This document shows positions 44,073-53,697 of a DNA stretch of 64,000 bases, piece by piece. The stretch comes from Dysgonomonas hofstadii. GTDB taxonomy: Bacteria; Bacteroidota; Bacteroidia; Bacteroidales; Dysgonomonadaceae. The stretch is from positions 1 to 64,000 of the forward strand of contig NZ_JACIEP010000017.1 in NCBI RefSeq assembly GCF_014196915.1, in the 5' to 3' direction. Numbering within the stretch: the stretch's first letter is position 1; every line of letters begins with the position of its first letter. The position numbers were made by a program, and so were the translations under genes. The notes below the pieces were generated by a model that was not told the origin of the DNA, did no database searches, and worked only from the letters and a program-made list of their open reading frames with translations.

Positions 44073-47000
44073 TTACTCTTTAAGTTCTTTAATTCTGATA
44101 TTTCTGAACTTAACAGGGGAACCATGTCCGAGGAAGCCGATATGTCCTTTCTTGTTGAAGAGTCCCGGGTGTTGTTTTCCATCAGCTGTTCCATTTTTGG
44201 TCGCCTCGCGGATATTCCCGTCCAAGATCACCGTTCCGTTCAGGGTGACTTTAATATGATCCCCGTCGGCAATGATCTCCTCATAGTTCCATTCCCCTAC
44301 CGGCTTCAGATAATCGCCCCTTTTTGCTCCGATGATGCCGTATACCGACCCGTGTACCTGCAGTGGGGTAATGTTTTTATATACCGGATTATCATGATCC
44401 AGTATCTGTATTTCCATACCGTGGTAAGCCGCATCCACTCCCATAGGTGTGCGGATGCCCACTCCGTTGTTAGCCGCAGGTGTCATCTGGAACTCGAAGC
44501 GGTACACGAAGTTAGAGAATTCGTCTTTTGTATACAGGTTGCCTCCGTGCCCGCCTTTCGGGTCTAAGGATATACACCCCCCGTCAATGGCATAATCTAC
44601 AGTGTTACCTGTCCAGCTGTGCATATTGGTTCCGTCGAACAATATCCTGAATCCTTCTTTTTTTTCATCTGCCGAAAGTTCAAACGGCCTGGGGCTTTGC
44701 AGCTCCTTCACATAGATATTTCGGTAATAGACCTTGCTGCCATGTGCTTGCAATTCGATCTGTTCCTTGGCAAAGACAGGCAGTGTCCTGTCCCAATAGT
44801 TTTCCAGTATGACATTATCGACAACCAGTACTCCGTTCAGTTTGACGGTTACCCGGTCACCAACCATCTTAATGTAGAAGGTATTCCATTCCCCCAGCTT
44901 ATTATCCGCCACAGTAAGGGGTTTGCTCGGATTGTTCTTATTGTTGTATAATCCGCCTGATCCTACCTGTGCTCCGACCTTTACACGGGCTGTATCCCAT
45001 ATCTGTACCTGCGGTGTGCCACGCAGATAGATACCGGCATCTGCTTCGGGGCCTGCCGGATCCAGGTTCCAGTCCACATACATTTCAAAGTCACCGTACT
45101 GCTTGTCTGTACACAGATTCTCTCCACCTATGCCGTCAAAGAATAAGATACCGTCTTGTGCCGACCAGTGTTCGCCAGCTACTTTATCTGCTGCCTGTTG
45201 CTTTTTAGCCAGTTCAGCAGGCTTCATCTTGCCCCTTGCTATCGGGTTCTCCACCAGTCCTTTCCAGCCGGTCAGGTCTTTTCCGTTGAAGATGGATATA
45301 AACCCTTCCTCATCCGGCATTTCTGCCAGATGTTTGCGGATAGCTTCTTTCTGGTAGCCTGCATCCGGATTATTAAGTACTTCAATGACTTTGTTCAACA
45401 GGTCTTTTACATTCTTTCCGGTAAAGCTTTTGTTATTGAGTGCAATATTCATCACAGCCTGAGCTGCCGACTCCTGTACTGCTTTATTATCGAGATATTC
45501 TCCGGCAAGGAGCATACCCAGATAAGAGTTGGTCTGTCCCAGTAACTTCAGTATATTATTTTTCTGTGCGTCTGTCTTTGCTATTTCCAAAGCATTAGTT
45601 AAGAAGAGCCGACGATTCTCACCTGTCAGGCCTGCATCTGATGCCAGCTGGATATACCTGTTTAATGCACGGTCGAAGTAGATGGTTGCAGACGGGTCTT
45701 TGCATATATCCAGCAATTGGCCGGCTACCTCCCTACCCTTCCAGTCCAGCAAGGCCTGGAAAGCGGCGTCTTTGGCTGCTCCGGTTTGTTGGGCGAACAG
45801 GGCGGAGATCATTTCCAGAGCTTTTGGTTGCCCGGTTGATGCTAATACCGGATAATAAAGGTATTGTTTACCGGCCTGAGCTTTGTCTATCTGCCCGGAG
45901 ACCATGGTTAACTGCGTATTCTTGTCCGTACCTTCCAAAGCTGTTATAACGGCCTGCTGTACAAAAGGGACGGCTTCTGCTCCGGCATTTTCAAGTAAAG
46001 TATACAGCACAGGAAGATCCTGTGAAGAGACCACATCTTTCAACGCGGCGTAAGCTGCATTTCTTACTTCCGGAGACCCGGTGTTCACCTGACTGATAAC
46101 AGCCTGTGCATTGGCTGTGTATTTACGGTTAGCCATAAGCCTTAAACAGGCGGTTTTTCCCGCATCAGGGGTAGCTGGTGCGGACAGGTAAAATTCCAGC
46201 GGCTCAGATATATTGCCTTCCACTGTATTCAACAGCTTTTCCCCCAGGGATACGGTGGCCGCATCAACATTATTGAGCAGGCCTGCCAAGGCGAGAACTG
46301 CCTCTTTTCCGCCCATCCTGGCCAGCAGATTAGCGACTGATGTCTTCAGTTCTATATCTTCACTATACAGGTCTCCAATGAAAAATTTGTTATCGAGGGC
46401 TTTTATTTCAGCTTGCTTACTTATATCATCAGCCTGCTGGCACAGCCAGTTCGATATATCAGTTTTTATTTCCGGAGTTGCTTTTGCGTATATTTTGAGC
46501 AGTCCGTTATAGAATGCCTGGTCTGCATATGCGGCAGCAGAGTTTAACGCGGCATACCGGTATTCCCGGCTCTTGTCCTTGAGTGCTTTTTCAGTCAGCT
46601 TCAATACATCTGACGGTTTTGCAGCTATCAGTATTCCCTGAGCAGCACCTTTTATGAACGTTTGCCCATTCTTTTCAGCAACTTTCATCATGTCATTGGC
46701 TGCTTTCTCTGCATCTTTCACATCTCCTTGTGCCAACACCCGTTTAACCAGAGCAATATAAGCTTCTGTTGCACCTGACTTTTCCGGTGCATAATTAACC
46801 CTCTCTGCAGCAGTAGCCAATACTTTCAAAGAAGCTTTACTACCACATTGGCTTATTGCATATAATGCCACATTCCGCAGGTCGGAGTCAGTGGCATTGT
46901 CCAGAACACGGATCAGCTCCGGTTCGGCTTCTGCCAGTTGCAATTCTCCGATAGCATTGATAATGTCTTTTTTAGGTTTATCTCCGGTTACTGTTTTCAG

Positions 47001-47519
47001 GGAACTTAACAGGACAGAGCCTGCATTAGCCGACTGCCTGCCGATGGAAAACAGGGCACGTGCGGCCGGGCCGCTAAGGTTCTCATCATTCAGGTATGAG
47101 GATAGTTTCTGAACGGCTTCGTCTTTACCGCATATTTCCAGTTGGCGGATTATAAAAGCTTTGATCTCCCTGTCACTCACCATGTCCAGGGCTTTAATAT
47201 AAGCATTGGATACAACAGTGCGGTTGGCTTCCTGTCCGTCGGCGGCTACATAATGGGAAAGTCCACTCAGTGCATATTCTACCGGGGCATTACTTCCTTT
47301 ACCGGGAAGGTTCATCATCTTTACCAGTTGGAGAACACCCTCTTCTCCGGCAGATGCCAGATCCCTGATCTGGGTGTTATATTGTTCTGTCTGCTGGGCC
47401 GGCATCTGGGCCAGCACATCGGCGACGATTGTTTTTGGTGTCCTGTTAGCCGGATACTGCGCCAGTAAGGTAACCGCGCAAATAAACAAAAGGCCGGATA
47501 ATAGATATAGTCTTTTCAT
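44073..47519 (-). CDS. HEAT-repeat protein with two DUF1080 (3-keto-disaccharide hydrolase) domains
   Basis: The 1148-residue exported protein has a signal peptide (LYLLSGLLFICAVTLLAQ). HEAT/ARM-like helical repeats fill about 25-740 (AEPELIRVLDNATDSDLRN, EKGSLKV-type turns). Two DUF1080 beta-sandwich domains follow, at about 755-960 (FISIFNGKDLTGWKGLVEN) and 965-1147 (FRILFDGTNMHSWTGN). Each ends with a KxRNIxxKEL pattern (YYRNIYVKEL, FRNIRIKEL). DUF1080 members act on 3-keto-glycosides, and the neighbouring Gfo/Idh/MocA oxidoreductase would make such substrates. The HEAT part may hold a partner or the glycan. It uses Gly/Ala-rich, GC-richer codons than its neighbours. Confidence 0.9.
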   Translation of the reverse strand: MKRLYLLSGLLFICAVTLLAQYPANRTPKTIVADVLAQMPAQQTEQYNTQIRDLASAGEEGVLQLVKMMNLPGKGSNAPVEYALSGLSHYVAADGQEANRTVVSNAYIKALDMVSDREIKAFIIRQLEICGKDEAVQKLSSYLNDENLSGPAARALFSIGRQSANAGSVLLSSLKTVTGDKPKKDIINAIGELQLAEAEPELIRVLDNATDSDLRNVALYAISQCGSKASLKVLATAAERVNYAPEKSGATEAYIALVKRVLAQGDVKDAEKAANDMMKVAEKNGQTFIKGAAQGILIAAKPSDVLKLTEKALKDKSREYRYAALNSAAAYADQAFYNGLLKIYAKATPEIKTDISNWLCQQADDISKQAEIKALDNKFFIGDLYSEDIELKTSVANLLARMGGKEAVLALAGLLNNVDAATVSLGEKLLNTVEGNISEPLEFYLSAPATPDAGKTACLRLMANRKYTANAQAVISQVNTGSPEVRNAAYAALKDVVSSQDLPVLYTLLENAGAEAVPFVQQAVITALEGTDKNTQLTMVSGQIDKAQAGKQYLYYPVLASTGQPKALEMISALFAQQTGAAKDAAFQALLDWKGREVAGQLLDICKDPSATIYFDRALNRYIQLASDAGLTGENRRLFLTNALEIAKTDAQKNNILKLLGQTNSYLGMLLAGEYLDNKAVQESAAQAVMNIALNNKSFTGKNVKDLLNKVIEVLNNPDAGYQKEAIRKHLAEMPDEEGFISIFNGKDLTGWKGLVENPIARGKMKPAELAKKQQAADKVAGEHWSAQDGILFFDGIGGENLCTDKQYGDFEMYVDWNLDPAGPEADAGIYLRGTPQVQIWDTARVKVGAQVGSGGLYNNKNNPSKPLTVADNKLGEWNTFYIKMVGDRVTVKLNGVLVVDNVILENYWDRTLPVFAKEQIELQAHGSKVYYRNIYVKELQSPRPFELSADEKKEGFRILFDGTNMHSWTGNTVDYAIDGGCISLDPKGGHGGNLYTKDEFSNFVYRFEFQMTPAANNGVGIRTPMGVDAAYHGMEIQILDHDNPVYKNITPLQVHGSVYGIIGAKRGDYLKPVGEWNYEEIIADGDHIKVTLNGTVILDGNIREATKNGTADGKQHPGLFNKKGHIGFLGHGSPVKFRNIRIKELKE

Positions 47520-47586
47520 AATATAAATTCGTTTCTTGCTTTATCCTTTGTTTTTATTCTTGTCTTAATACGCTGTATTCGTTTCC

Positions 47587-48861
47587 CTAGATATGCCATG
47601 GTGAACGCATGGGCTGGTCAAGCAGGCGATTGGCTGCCTCGTCGTTAATAAACTCAAGCTTAACGGGATCGAAGTGCAACGTGCGGTTCAGCCTCAGGGC
47701 CGCAATACCCATATTGACAATGGTGGCAGAACGGAATCCGTTATCTTCATTCAGGGCAAATTTCTTGCGGGTACGCACACTTTCTATAAAGTCCGTTACC
47801 TGTGGGGCTGGTTCGGGGTAGTCGGCCAGTTTCTTTTCCCAGTTGGGTATATCACAGACGAAGTTTTTGTATACATTGCCCTTCGGCCCTGCTATATATG
47901 GTGTATCCGGGTTACCATAGTCACCACCCCACAAGACAATCTGGCAACCATCCTCATAAGTATAAGTAATCGATCGCCATGTGCCGATAGCATCCGGATG
48001 TTGCTGCGGAGCATCCACTTCCACTTTCACGGGGCTTGTATGGTCTTTACCCAGAATATATTGTACAGGGTCTATATAGTGTTGCCCCATGTCGCCAAGG
48101 CCTCCCCCGTCGTAGTCCCAATAGCCACGGAAGGTGCCGTGTACCCGGTGTGCGTTGTAAGGTTTGTACGGGGCAGGGCCGAGCCACATATCGTAATCGA
48201 GTTCTTCAGGAACAGGTTGTGGTTCGAGGTATTCTTTACCGACCCAGTAGAATTTCCAGTCAAAACCGGTATGTTTGCTGATAGTCACTTTCAGTGGCCA
48301 GCCCAGCAGGCCGCTCTGAACCAGCTTCTTCAATGGCTTAACAGGTGTACCCAGTCCGTAAAAGTTATCAGTGAAACGGAACCATGTGTTCAAACGGAAC
48401 ATACGGCCATACTGCTTGACGGCTTCCTGTACACGTTTGCCTTCGCCGATGGTGCGGGTCATGGGTTTTTCACACCAGATGTCCTTGCCGGCCTTGGCAG
48501 CGTCAACCGACATGATCCCGTGCCAGTGCGGAGGGGTAGCAATATGTACAATGTCGATATCCTTGTTTAGTAATAACTCACGGTAGTCATGGTAGGCTGC
48601 AATCTTTTCTGCAACCAGATTTTTACCGAGTTCCAGATGCTTCTTATCTACATCGCAGACGGCAATCAAACGTGTGCCCGCATAATTAAGATGGCCTCGT
48701 CCCATACTTCCGGTTCCAACGATAGCCTTAGTTAACTGATCGCTCGGAGCAAGATAACCATTACCGCCCAATACATGGCGGGGAACTATGGTCAAAGCTG
48801 CTGCTCCGAGAATAGATCTCTTGAGGAATTTCCTCCTGTCAATCATTCTGTTTTTGTCCAT
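47587..48861 (-). CDS. Gfo/Idh/MocA-family oxidoreductase with Tat signal
   Basis: The 424-residue protein has a twin-arginine signal (RRKFLKRSILGAAALTIVP), so it is exported folded with its nicotinamide cofactor. The Rossmann domain has GTGSMGRGHLNYAG, then IVHIATPPHWHG and the active-site motif WCEKPMTRTIGEGKR. The C-terminal domain carries GGGLGDMGQHYIDPVQY with the likely catalytic His. Exported members oxidise or reduce the C3 of glycosides. It heads an operon with the double-DUF1080 protein 67 bp downstream and the SGNH esterase, a set that fits oxidation and then cleavage of a glycoside. Confidence 0.92.
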   Translation of the reverse strand: MDKNRMIDRRKFLKRSILGAAALTIVPRHVLGGNGYLAPSDQLTKAIVGTGSMGRGHLNYAGTRLIAVCDVDKKHLELGKNLVAEKIAAYHDYRELLLNKDIDIVHIATPPHWHGIMSVDAAKAGKDIWCEKPMTRTIGEGKRVQEAVKQYGRMFRLNTWFRFTDNFYGLGTPVKPLKKLVQSGLLGWPLKVTISKHTGFDWKFYWVGKEYLEPQPVPEELDYDMWLGPAPYKPYNAHRVHGTFRGYWDYDGGGLGDMGQHYIDPVQYILGKDHTSPVKVEVDAPQQHPDAIGTWRSITYTYEDGCQIVLWGGDYGNPDTPYIAGPKGNVYKNFVCDIPNWEKKLADYPEPAPQVTDFIESVRTRKKFALNEDNGFRSATIVNMGIAALRLNRTLHFDPVKLEFINDEAANRLLDQPMRSPWHI

Positions 48862-49715
48862 GAGATTTAAGTATTATATATGTTAATTAACATTTTTCTT
48901 TTGATGTTGAAAACTTCAGGCCTACTTTTGTAAGATATTTTTTCATACTAAATGTCCGGATTAAAATCGGTTATATAAAGCTAATTATATGCATTTTCGG
49001 AGAAGAGTATCACATATATCAGGCTAAATTATTATTTAATAGCCTATCCAGCGGCACACTCTCCTCTTATTACAATTGCCATATACACAGATATTTATAC
49101 ATATCAATTATATTGATTGCAACATGTTTTTCATTCATAGTTCTTACTAAGATTCATTTATATCTTCCATTTAACTCCAAAAATTTACATGGAGAAAAAT
49201 CATTGTGTTTTTCCTTAAATGAATCAATTCAGACTTATCTGCCTTAAAGATACAATAATTTTTGTTTTTCCAGCATTTGTTCAAACTTTATAGCTATTCT
49301 TTTTTATAGCTATCTGATCCGCCTCCACTTTGTCGGTTTTCAATTTTAGAAGGCCCTTTCCAAAGGAGAACTATTAATATCAAATTGCAACCAATGAATG
49401 TTAAAACTTTACAAACTTTACGTGTTTTTCAATTTTTACAATCTCCATTTCTTTCATATTGACATCATATCCCTCGTTATCCTATCAGTATATCATTCTT
49501 TCAAAGATCGTTTCTACTGCCTACCAACTACGATCTACTCAAATACTATAGATAAAGTTTCTGAAATAAAATACAGGCGGACACGCGTGTCTGCCCGAAA
49601 CGGCGGGCGAACGCATAGGTTCGTCCTTACTGAGATCATCTGAAATTATAGCAAATACATTGTTAACCGCACATATATCTTTTATTGAATATAAACTCCA
49701 ATGTCTAATAATCTA
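48862..49715. other. 854-bp AT-rich intergenic region
   Basis: This region lies upstream of the Gfo/Idh/MocA gene and after the end of the ABC transporter operon. It should contain the promoter of the 3-keto-glycoside operon, but I find no exact TAnnTTTG box. An 81-codon frame at 49398-49643 has no recognisable features and runs into the repeat at 49575, so I do not call it. The only structure I see is that repeat. Confidence 0.5.
49575..49637. repeat. REP-like palindromic element, copy 2
   Basis: It contains a perfect GACACGCGTGTC palindrome, a GCCCG / CGGGC pair and 'gggcgaacgcataggttcgtccttac', which matches the minus strand of the element at 36905. It is much richer in G and C than its surroundings. 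Confidence 0.5.
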
Positions 49716-50819
49716 CTATCCATTTGTTTTCCTGTAACTAAGAATAGCTAAAGTATTCAACACAACAGCAAAACCTATAATCTTCAGTAAATCAGGCAAG
49801 ATATCCATAAACCCACTACCTTTCAGATAGATAAGCCTTATCACTTCCACAAAATAACGTATAGGATTGATATATGTGATCTTTTGCGCCCATTCCGGCA
49901 TGCTGGTGACAGGGGTAAACAATCCGCTGATCAGTATGAATATAATAAGGAAGAATAAGATCATGAACATTGCCTGCTGCTGTGTTTTCGCAAAATTTGA
50001 GATCATCAGTCCAAAGCCCGTAAAAGCCAACAGATAGAAAAACGCAAAGATGTAGATATTTATTATATGTCCCATAGGGAACAATCCATAGATAAGCCAT
50101 GCGATAAACATCCCGATGGAAAGTATGACCAGGCCTATAACCCAGAACGGAATAAGCTTCCCTAATATAAAGGTAACTTTAGAGACAGGAGTAACATTGA
50201 TCTGCTCCATTGTTCCTATTTCCTTTTCGCGGACAATATTCAACGAAGATAGCATTCCTCCGAGCATAGATACTAAAACAACCAATATGCCCGGCACCAT
50301 ATAATCCTGATAGCGCATTTTTGTATTATACCGGTAATATGGTTTTATTTCTACCTGTGAAGCATTGCCTGTACTTCCCTTCATGTCGAGCATATAGCTA
50401 TTAATTATCTGGCTGATATATGATAATCCCAATCCTGCTTTCTGTCCGTTCACGGCATCCAGAGATAACATTAGTTCTCCTGCCGAGCCGTTCAACAGAT
50501 CTTTTTCAAAATCATGTGGAATTTCCAGAATGAGGTCAGACCTTCCCTGCTCGATAGAAGATAAAGCCTGTTCATATGTTGACGAATAATCTGTCAATAT
50601 GAAAAATCCTGAAGAAAGTATTTTGTCTGTCATTTTTGTGGATATGGAACTTTTGTCATTATCTACTATACTCAGATATATATCGCGCTGGTCGAAAGTC
50701 GCTGCCCAAGGCAATATAGCCAGTTGCATGACAGGCATAAACAGAATCAACTTCAATAAGAATTTGTTACGGAATATCTGTAAAAACTCTTTCTTCAATA
50801 AATATCTTAAATTTTTCAT
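49716..50819 (-). CDS. ABC-2 type transporter permease (YbhR/YbhS-like), second
   Basis: The 367-residue permease has one N-terminal helix (LILFMPVMQLAILPWAAT), an extracytoplasmic domain of about 130 residues and five C-terminal helices (about 175-365), the ABC2_membrane_3 layout. The conserved VREKEIGTMEQINVTPV loop is present. It is the last gene of the efflux operon and overlaps the previous permease by 4 bp. It pairs with that permease as a heterodimer. Confidence 0.92.
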   Translation of the reverse strand: MKNLRYLLKKEFLQIFRNKFLLKLILFMPVMQLAILPWAATFDQRDIYLSIVDNDKSSISTKMTDKILSSGFFILTDYSSTYEQALSSIEQGRSDLILEIPHDFEKDLLNGSAGELMLSLDAVNGQKAGLGLSYISQIINSYMLDMKGSTGNASQVEIKPYYRYNTKMRYQDYMVPGILVVLVSMLGGMLSSLNIVREKEIGTMEQINVTPVSKVTFILGKLIPFWVIGLVILSIGMFIAWLIYGLFPMGHIINIYIFAFFYLLAFTGFGLMISNFAKTQQQAMFMILFFLIIFILISGLFTPVTSMPEWAQKITYINPIRYFVEVIRLIYLKGSGFMDILPDLLKIIGFAVVLNTLAILSYRKTNG

Positions 50820-51916
50820 AGCCTGTTTTTAAATTTCCTGATACTAAAACTCATTAAAAAGATTGTCATACATAGTAAAACCAGAAATTGCACCCATATT
50901 GCTTCAAATCCGAGTCCTTTTATCATCACACTCCTTAAGGCATCGATAAACCAGCGTGCAGGGACAATGTATGATATCCATTGCAATATATCGGGCATAC
51001 TACTAACCGGGAATATCAGCCCTGATAATAACATGGAAGGAAGCATAAGCCCTACACCACATGCTATCATTGCGGTTTGTTGTGTATTGGTTATGGTAGA
51101 GATTAACAAACCTAAAGCCAGAGCCGAAAAAGTATATATAACCGACAGAAATAAGATCAGCGGAATACTTCCGACAATGGGAACATCCAATACAAATGTC
51201 GCAAGCAACAGCACCATAATAACATCGAGAAAGGCAACGACCAGATATGGAACGGCTTTGGCAAACATAATAGTAACCGGTTTTAATGGTGAGACCAATA
51301 AGATCTCCATTGTCCCCAGCTCTTTTTCCCTTACCACAGAAATGGAGGTCATCAGTGCACAAATAAGCAGCATGAGCATACCTATCATTCCGGGAACGAT
51401 ATTATAAGCGCTTTTCATTTGCGGGTTGTAAAGCATCTTTACTTCCGAATTTATCACAAGCCTATTTGTTCCGGCCTTGGCCTCTTCCTGTTGAAATTGC
51501 ATTACGATTGTCTGAAAATAGTTGACTATGGTGGAAGCATCGTTCGGATTGGTTGCGTCTACCATCAATTGTATATCGGAGCCTGTACGTCCTATTTCGT
51601 TTCCGAATGTGGTTGGAATGATCACGGCCATTCTGACTTTTCCGCTTTGGAAAGACTTTTCTACTTCATCTGCTGAATTCAGGTAACCGGCAAAGCTGAA
51701 ATATTCATTCGCTCCCATTTTTTTGATAAGCTTTTCCGCTGTAGTCGATTTGGATTCATCGAGAACAACGAAGCTTGTATTTGTGATCTCCGTGGATACG
51801 GCGAAACCCAGTATAAGTAACATTATCACCGGCAATACAAGCATGATCAGCAATGTCAGCGGATCGCGGGTGATATGATATATTTCTTTTCGTATAAAAC
51901 TTGTAAACTGTTTCAT
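50816..51916 (-). CDS. ABC-2 type transporter permease (YbhR/YbhS-like), first
   Basis: The 366-residue permease has the same layout as the next gene: LLIMLVLPVIMLLILGFAVS, a large external domain, then five helices with VREKELGTMEILLVSPLKPV between. It overlaps the upstream ATPase gene by 4 bp (ATGA). The two permeases are paralogues that likely form one channel. Confidence 0.92.
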   Translation of the reverse strand: MKQFTSFIRKEIYHITRDPLTLLIMLVLPVIMLLILGFAVSTEITNTSFVVLDESKSTTAEKLIKKMGANEYFSFAGYLNSADEVEKSFQSGKVRMAVIIPTTFGNEIGRTGSDIQLMVDATNPNDASTIVNYFQTIVMQFQQEEAKAGTNRLVINSEVKMLYNPQMKSAYNIVPGMIGMLMLLICALMTSISVVREKELGTMEILLVSPLKPVTIMFAKAVPYLVVAFLDVIMVLLLATFVLDVPIVGSIPLILFLSVIYTFSALALGLLISTITNTQQTAMIACGVGLMLPSMLLSGLIFPVSSMPDILQWISYIVPARWFIDALRSVMIKGLGFEAIWVQFLVLLCMTIFLMSFSIRKFKNRL

Positions 51917-52650
51917 TCTCCTGATCTTTTCGCTTCTCTGGCCAAAGCATGAAATACTTCGTCCATTGATTCGGCATTAAACTGTTTCTTCATTTCTGAC
52001 GGGCTGTTCAGTGCTCTTATCTGTCCGTCGACCATAATTGAAATCCTGTTACAATACTCGGCTTCATCCATATAGTGTGTAGTCACAAAAGAAGTGATTC
52101 CCTGATCGGCCGCCTTGTAAATCATTTCCCAGAATGTGCGCCGTGCCATAGGGTCAACTCCACCTGTAGGCTCGTCCAGAAAGACTATTTTAGGAGAATG
52201 AAATGTTGATACGGCAAAAGAAACCTTTTGCTTGATACCCAAAGGAAGGGATTCGACAAGGGATTTTCTTTCTTCGTGCAATCCCAGTTCGGAGACTACT
52301 TCTTCTGTCTTGTTTTTAATCTCTTTCCGGCTCATGCCATATATTCCACCGAATAATTCGAGATTCTCCAAGGTTGTCAGATCGGAATAAAGTGAAAATT
52401 TCTGACTCATATAACCTATATTCTCCTTTATTTTATCTGCCTGTTTATAGATATCAAAACCAGCCACTTTCCCTTCTCCCGAGGTCGGGTTTAGTAACCC
52501 GCACAGCATACGCATAGCCGTAGTCTTTCCGGCTCCGTTTGCTCCGAGGAATCCGAATATTTCACCTTGTTCGACAGCGAATGTGATATGATCGACAGCG
52601 GTGAAATTACCGAACCTTTTAGTGAGGTCTTTTACTTCAATTACATTCAT
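51913..52650 (-). CDS. ABC transporter ATP-binding protein, second of the pair
   Basis: The 245-residue ATPase has Walker A GANGAGKTT, Q-loop near MSQKFSLYSDLT, Walker B KIVFLDEPTGGVDP and switch His in VTTHYMDEAEYC. The signature loop reads LPLGIKQK in place of LSGGMKQ, a clear departure that may make this half the degenerate ATP site of an asymmetric dimer. The gene overlaps the first permease and follows the other ATPase after an 81-bp gap that contains a hairpin. Confidence 0.93.
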   Translation of the reverse strand: MNVIEVKDLTKRFGNFTAVDHITFAVEQGEIFGFLGANGAGKTTAMRMLCGLLNPTSGEGKVAGFDIYKQADKIKENIGYMSQKFSLYSDLTTLENLELFGGIYGMSRKEIKNKTEEVVSELGLHEERKSLVESLPLGIKQKVSFAVSTFHSPKIVFLDEPTGGVDPMARRTFWEMIYKAADQGITSFVTTHYMDEAEYCNRISIMVDGQIRALNSPSEMKKQFNAESMDEVFHALAREAKRSGE

Positions 52651-52678
52651 TTTTTTGAGTTCTAAAGTTTTAAGTGTA

Positions 52679-52720
52679 CTAGTTTACTAGTTAAAACTGA
52701 TTGATTTTCTAGTAAACTAG
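52679..52720. repeat. 12-bp inverted repeat between the two ATPase genes
   Basis: CTAGTTTACTAG and CTAGTAAACTAG face each other across an 18-nt loop, followed by more copies of the CTAG/actagta unit up to 52737. There is no U-run, so it is not a standard terminator. It is the longest intercistronic gap of this operon. Confidence 0.65.
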
Positions 52721-52731
52721 CAAGCTAGGAA

Positions 52732-53625
52732 CTAGTATACTATATTCATCAATTGTATAAAACAGTCTTCAATGTCTGGAGTTGTCCTTTTGACTTCCAC
52801 ATCCGGATAATCTATCCTCATATCTTTATCCTTAAATACCATATGCAGATATTCTCCCGAGATATAAACTGATCTGATATTATCCTGATCTTTCAGCTTT
52901 TTCAATAGATGATAGTTATTACCGGCTTTTGCACTATATAATTCATAGGGGTAGCTATCTATGATTTGCTGTGGTGTATTCACTGATAATATTTTCCCTG
53001 ACTGGATAAGCGCTATACGGTCACACATAGCGGCTTCATCCATATAGGGAGTAGATACCATAATGGTTATCCCCTGTTGCTTCAACTGTTTCAGCATACC
53101 CCAGAATTCTTTACGGGATACAGGATCAACACCGGTAGTCGGTTCATCCAGAAACAGCACTTCGGGTTTATGTATCAGTGAGCAGCAAAGTGCGAGTTTT
53201 TGCTTCATTCCGCCTGACAATTGCCCGGCTCTCCTTTTTTTGAACGGCTCTATTTGTACATATATATCTTTAATCAGGTCATAATTCGTCTCGATTGTTG
53301 TACCGAAAACATCCGCGAAAAACTTCAGGTTTTCTTCGACAGTTAAATCCTGATAAAGGGAAAATCGTCCCGGCATGTAACCAATCGAATTTCTTATTTT
53401 CCTGAATTCGCCCACAACATCCAAACCTGACACGGTAGCAGAACCCTTATCTGCCAGTAGCAGGGTAGTCAGTATTCTGAACAAGGAGGTTTTTCCCGCT
53501 CCATCGGGACCAATCAGTCCGAAGAGTTCCCCATCCTCTATTTGCAGGTTTATATCTGTCAGGGCGATAACCGGATCTTTGGCGCCGTAGCTTTTGGATA
53601 TATTATTTATGGAAATAGTTTTCAT
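52732..53625 (-). CDS. ABC transporter ATP-binding protein, first of the pair
   Basis: The start at 53625 (MKTISINNISKSYGAKD) begins at the first beta strand. An ATG at 53676 would add repeat-derived residues and is rejected. The 297-residue ATPase has Walker A GPDGAGKTS, signature QLSGGMKQKLALC, Walker B VLFLDEPTTGVDP and VSTPYMDEAAMC, where Pro replaces the usual switch His. A C-terminal accessory region of about 75 residues follows. In E. coli YbhF the two ATPases are fused; here they are separate. Confidence 0.93.
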   Translation of the reverse strand: MKTISINNISKSYGAKDPVIALTDINLQIEDGELFGLIGPDGAGKTSLFRILTTLLLADKGSATVSGLDVVGEFRKIRNSIGYMPGRFSLYQDLTVEENLKFFADVFGTTIETNYDLIKDIYVQIEPFKKRRAGQLSGGMKQKLALCCSLIHKPEVLFLDEPTTGVDPVSRKEFWGMLKQLKQQGITIMVSTPYMDEAAMCDRIALIQSGKILSVNTPQQIIDSYPYELYSAKAGNNYHLLKKLKDQDNIRSVYISGEYLHMVFKDKDMRIDYPDVEVKRTTPDIEDCFIQLMNIVY

Positions 53626-53656
53626 ATTTAAAGTAGTTACAAGTTTTGTCGCTTTG

Positions 53657-53697
53657 CACCATTGGCACATCGGCATATTGGCTCATTAGCATATTAT
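53657..53697. repeat. Partial 'attggcacat' repeat
   Basis: The stretch 'ccattggcacatcggcatattggctcattagcatatt' matches the core of the intergenic repeats at 37102 and 41202. It fills the short gap between the HlyD and ATPase genes. Confidence 0.55.

Noticed and set aside
47674-48570. 298-codon plus-strand frame in the Gfo/Idh/MocA gene
   Set aside because: Antisense to the Rossmann and active-site motifs. Its length comes from the relatively GC-rich codons of the real gene.
49398-49643. 81-codon plus-strand frame in the long AT-rich gap
   Set aside because: Phe/Tyr/Ile-rich from AT-rich DNA. It runs into a REP-like repeat and has no homology signal or promoter.
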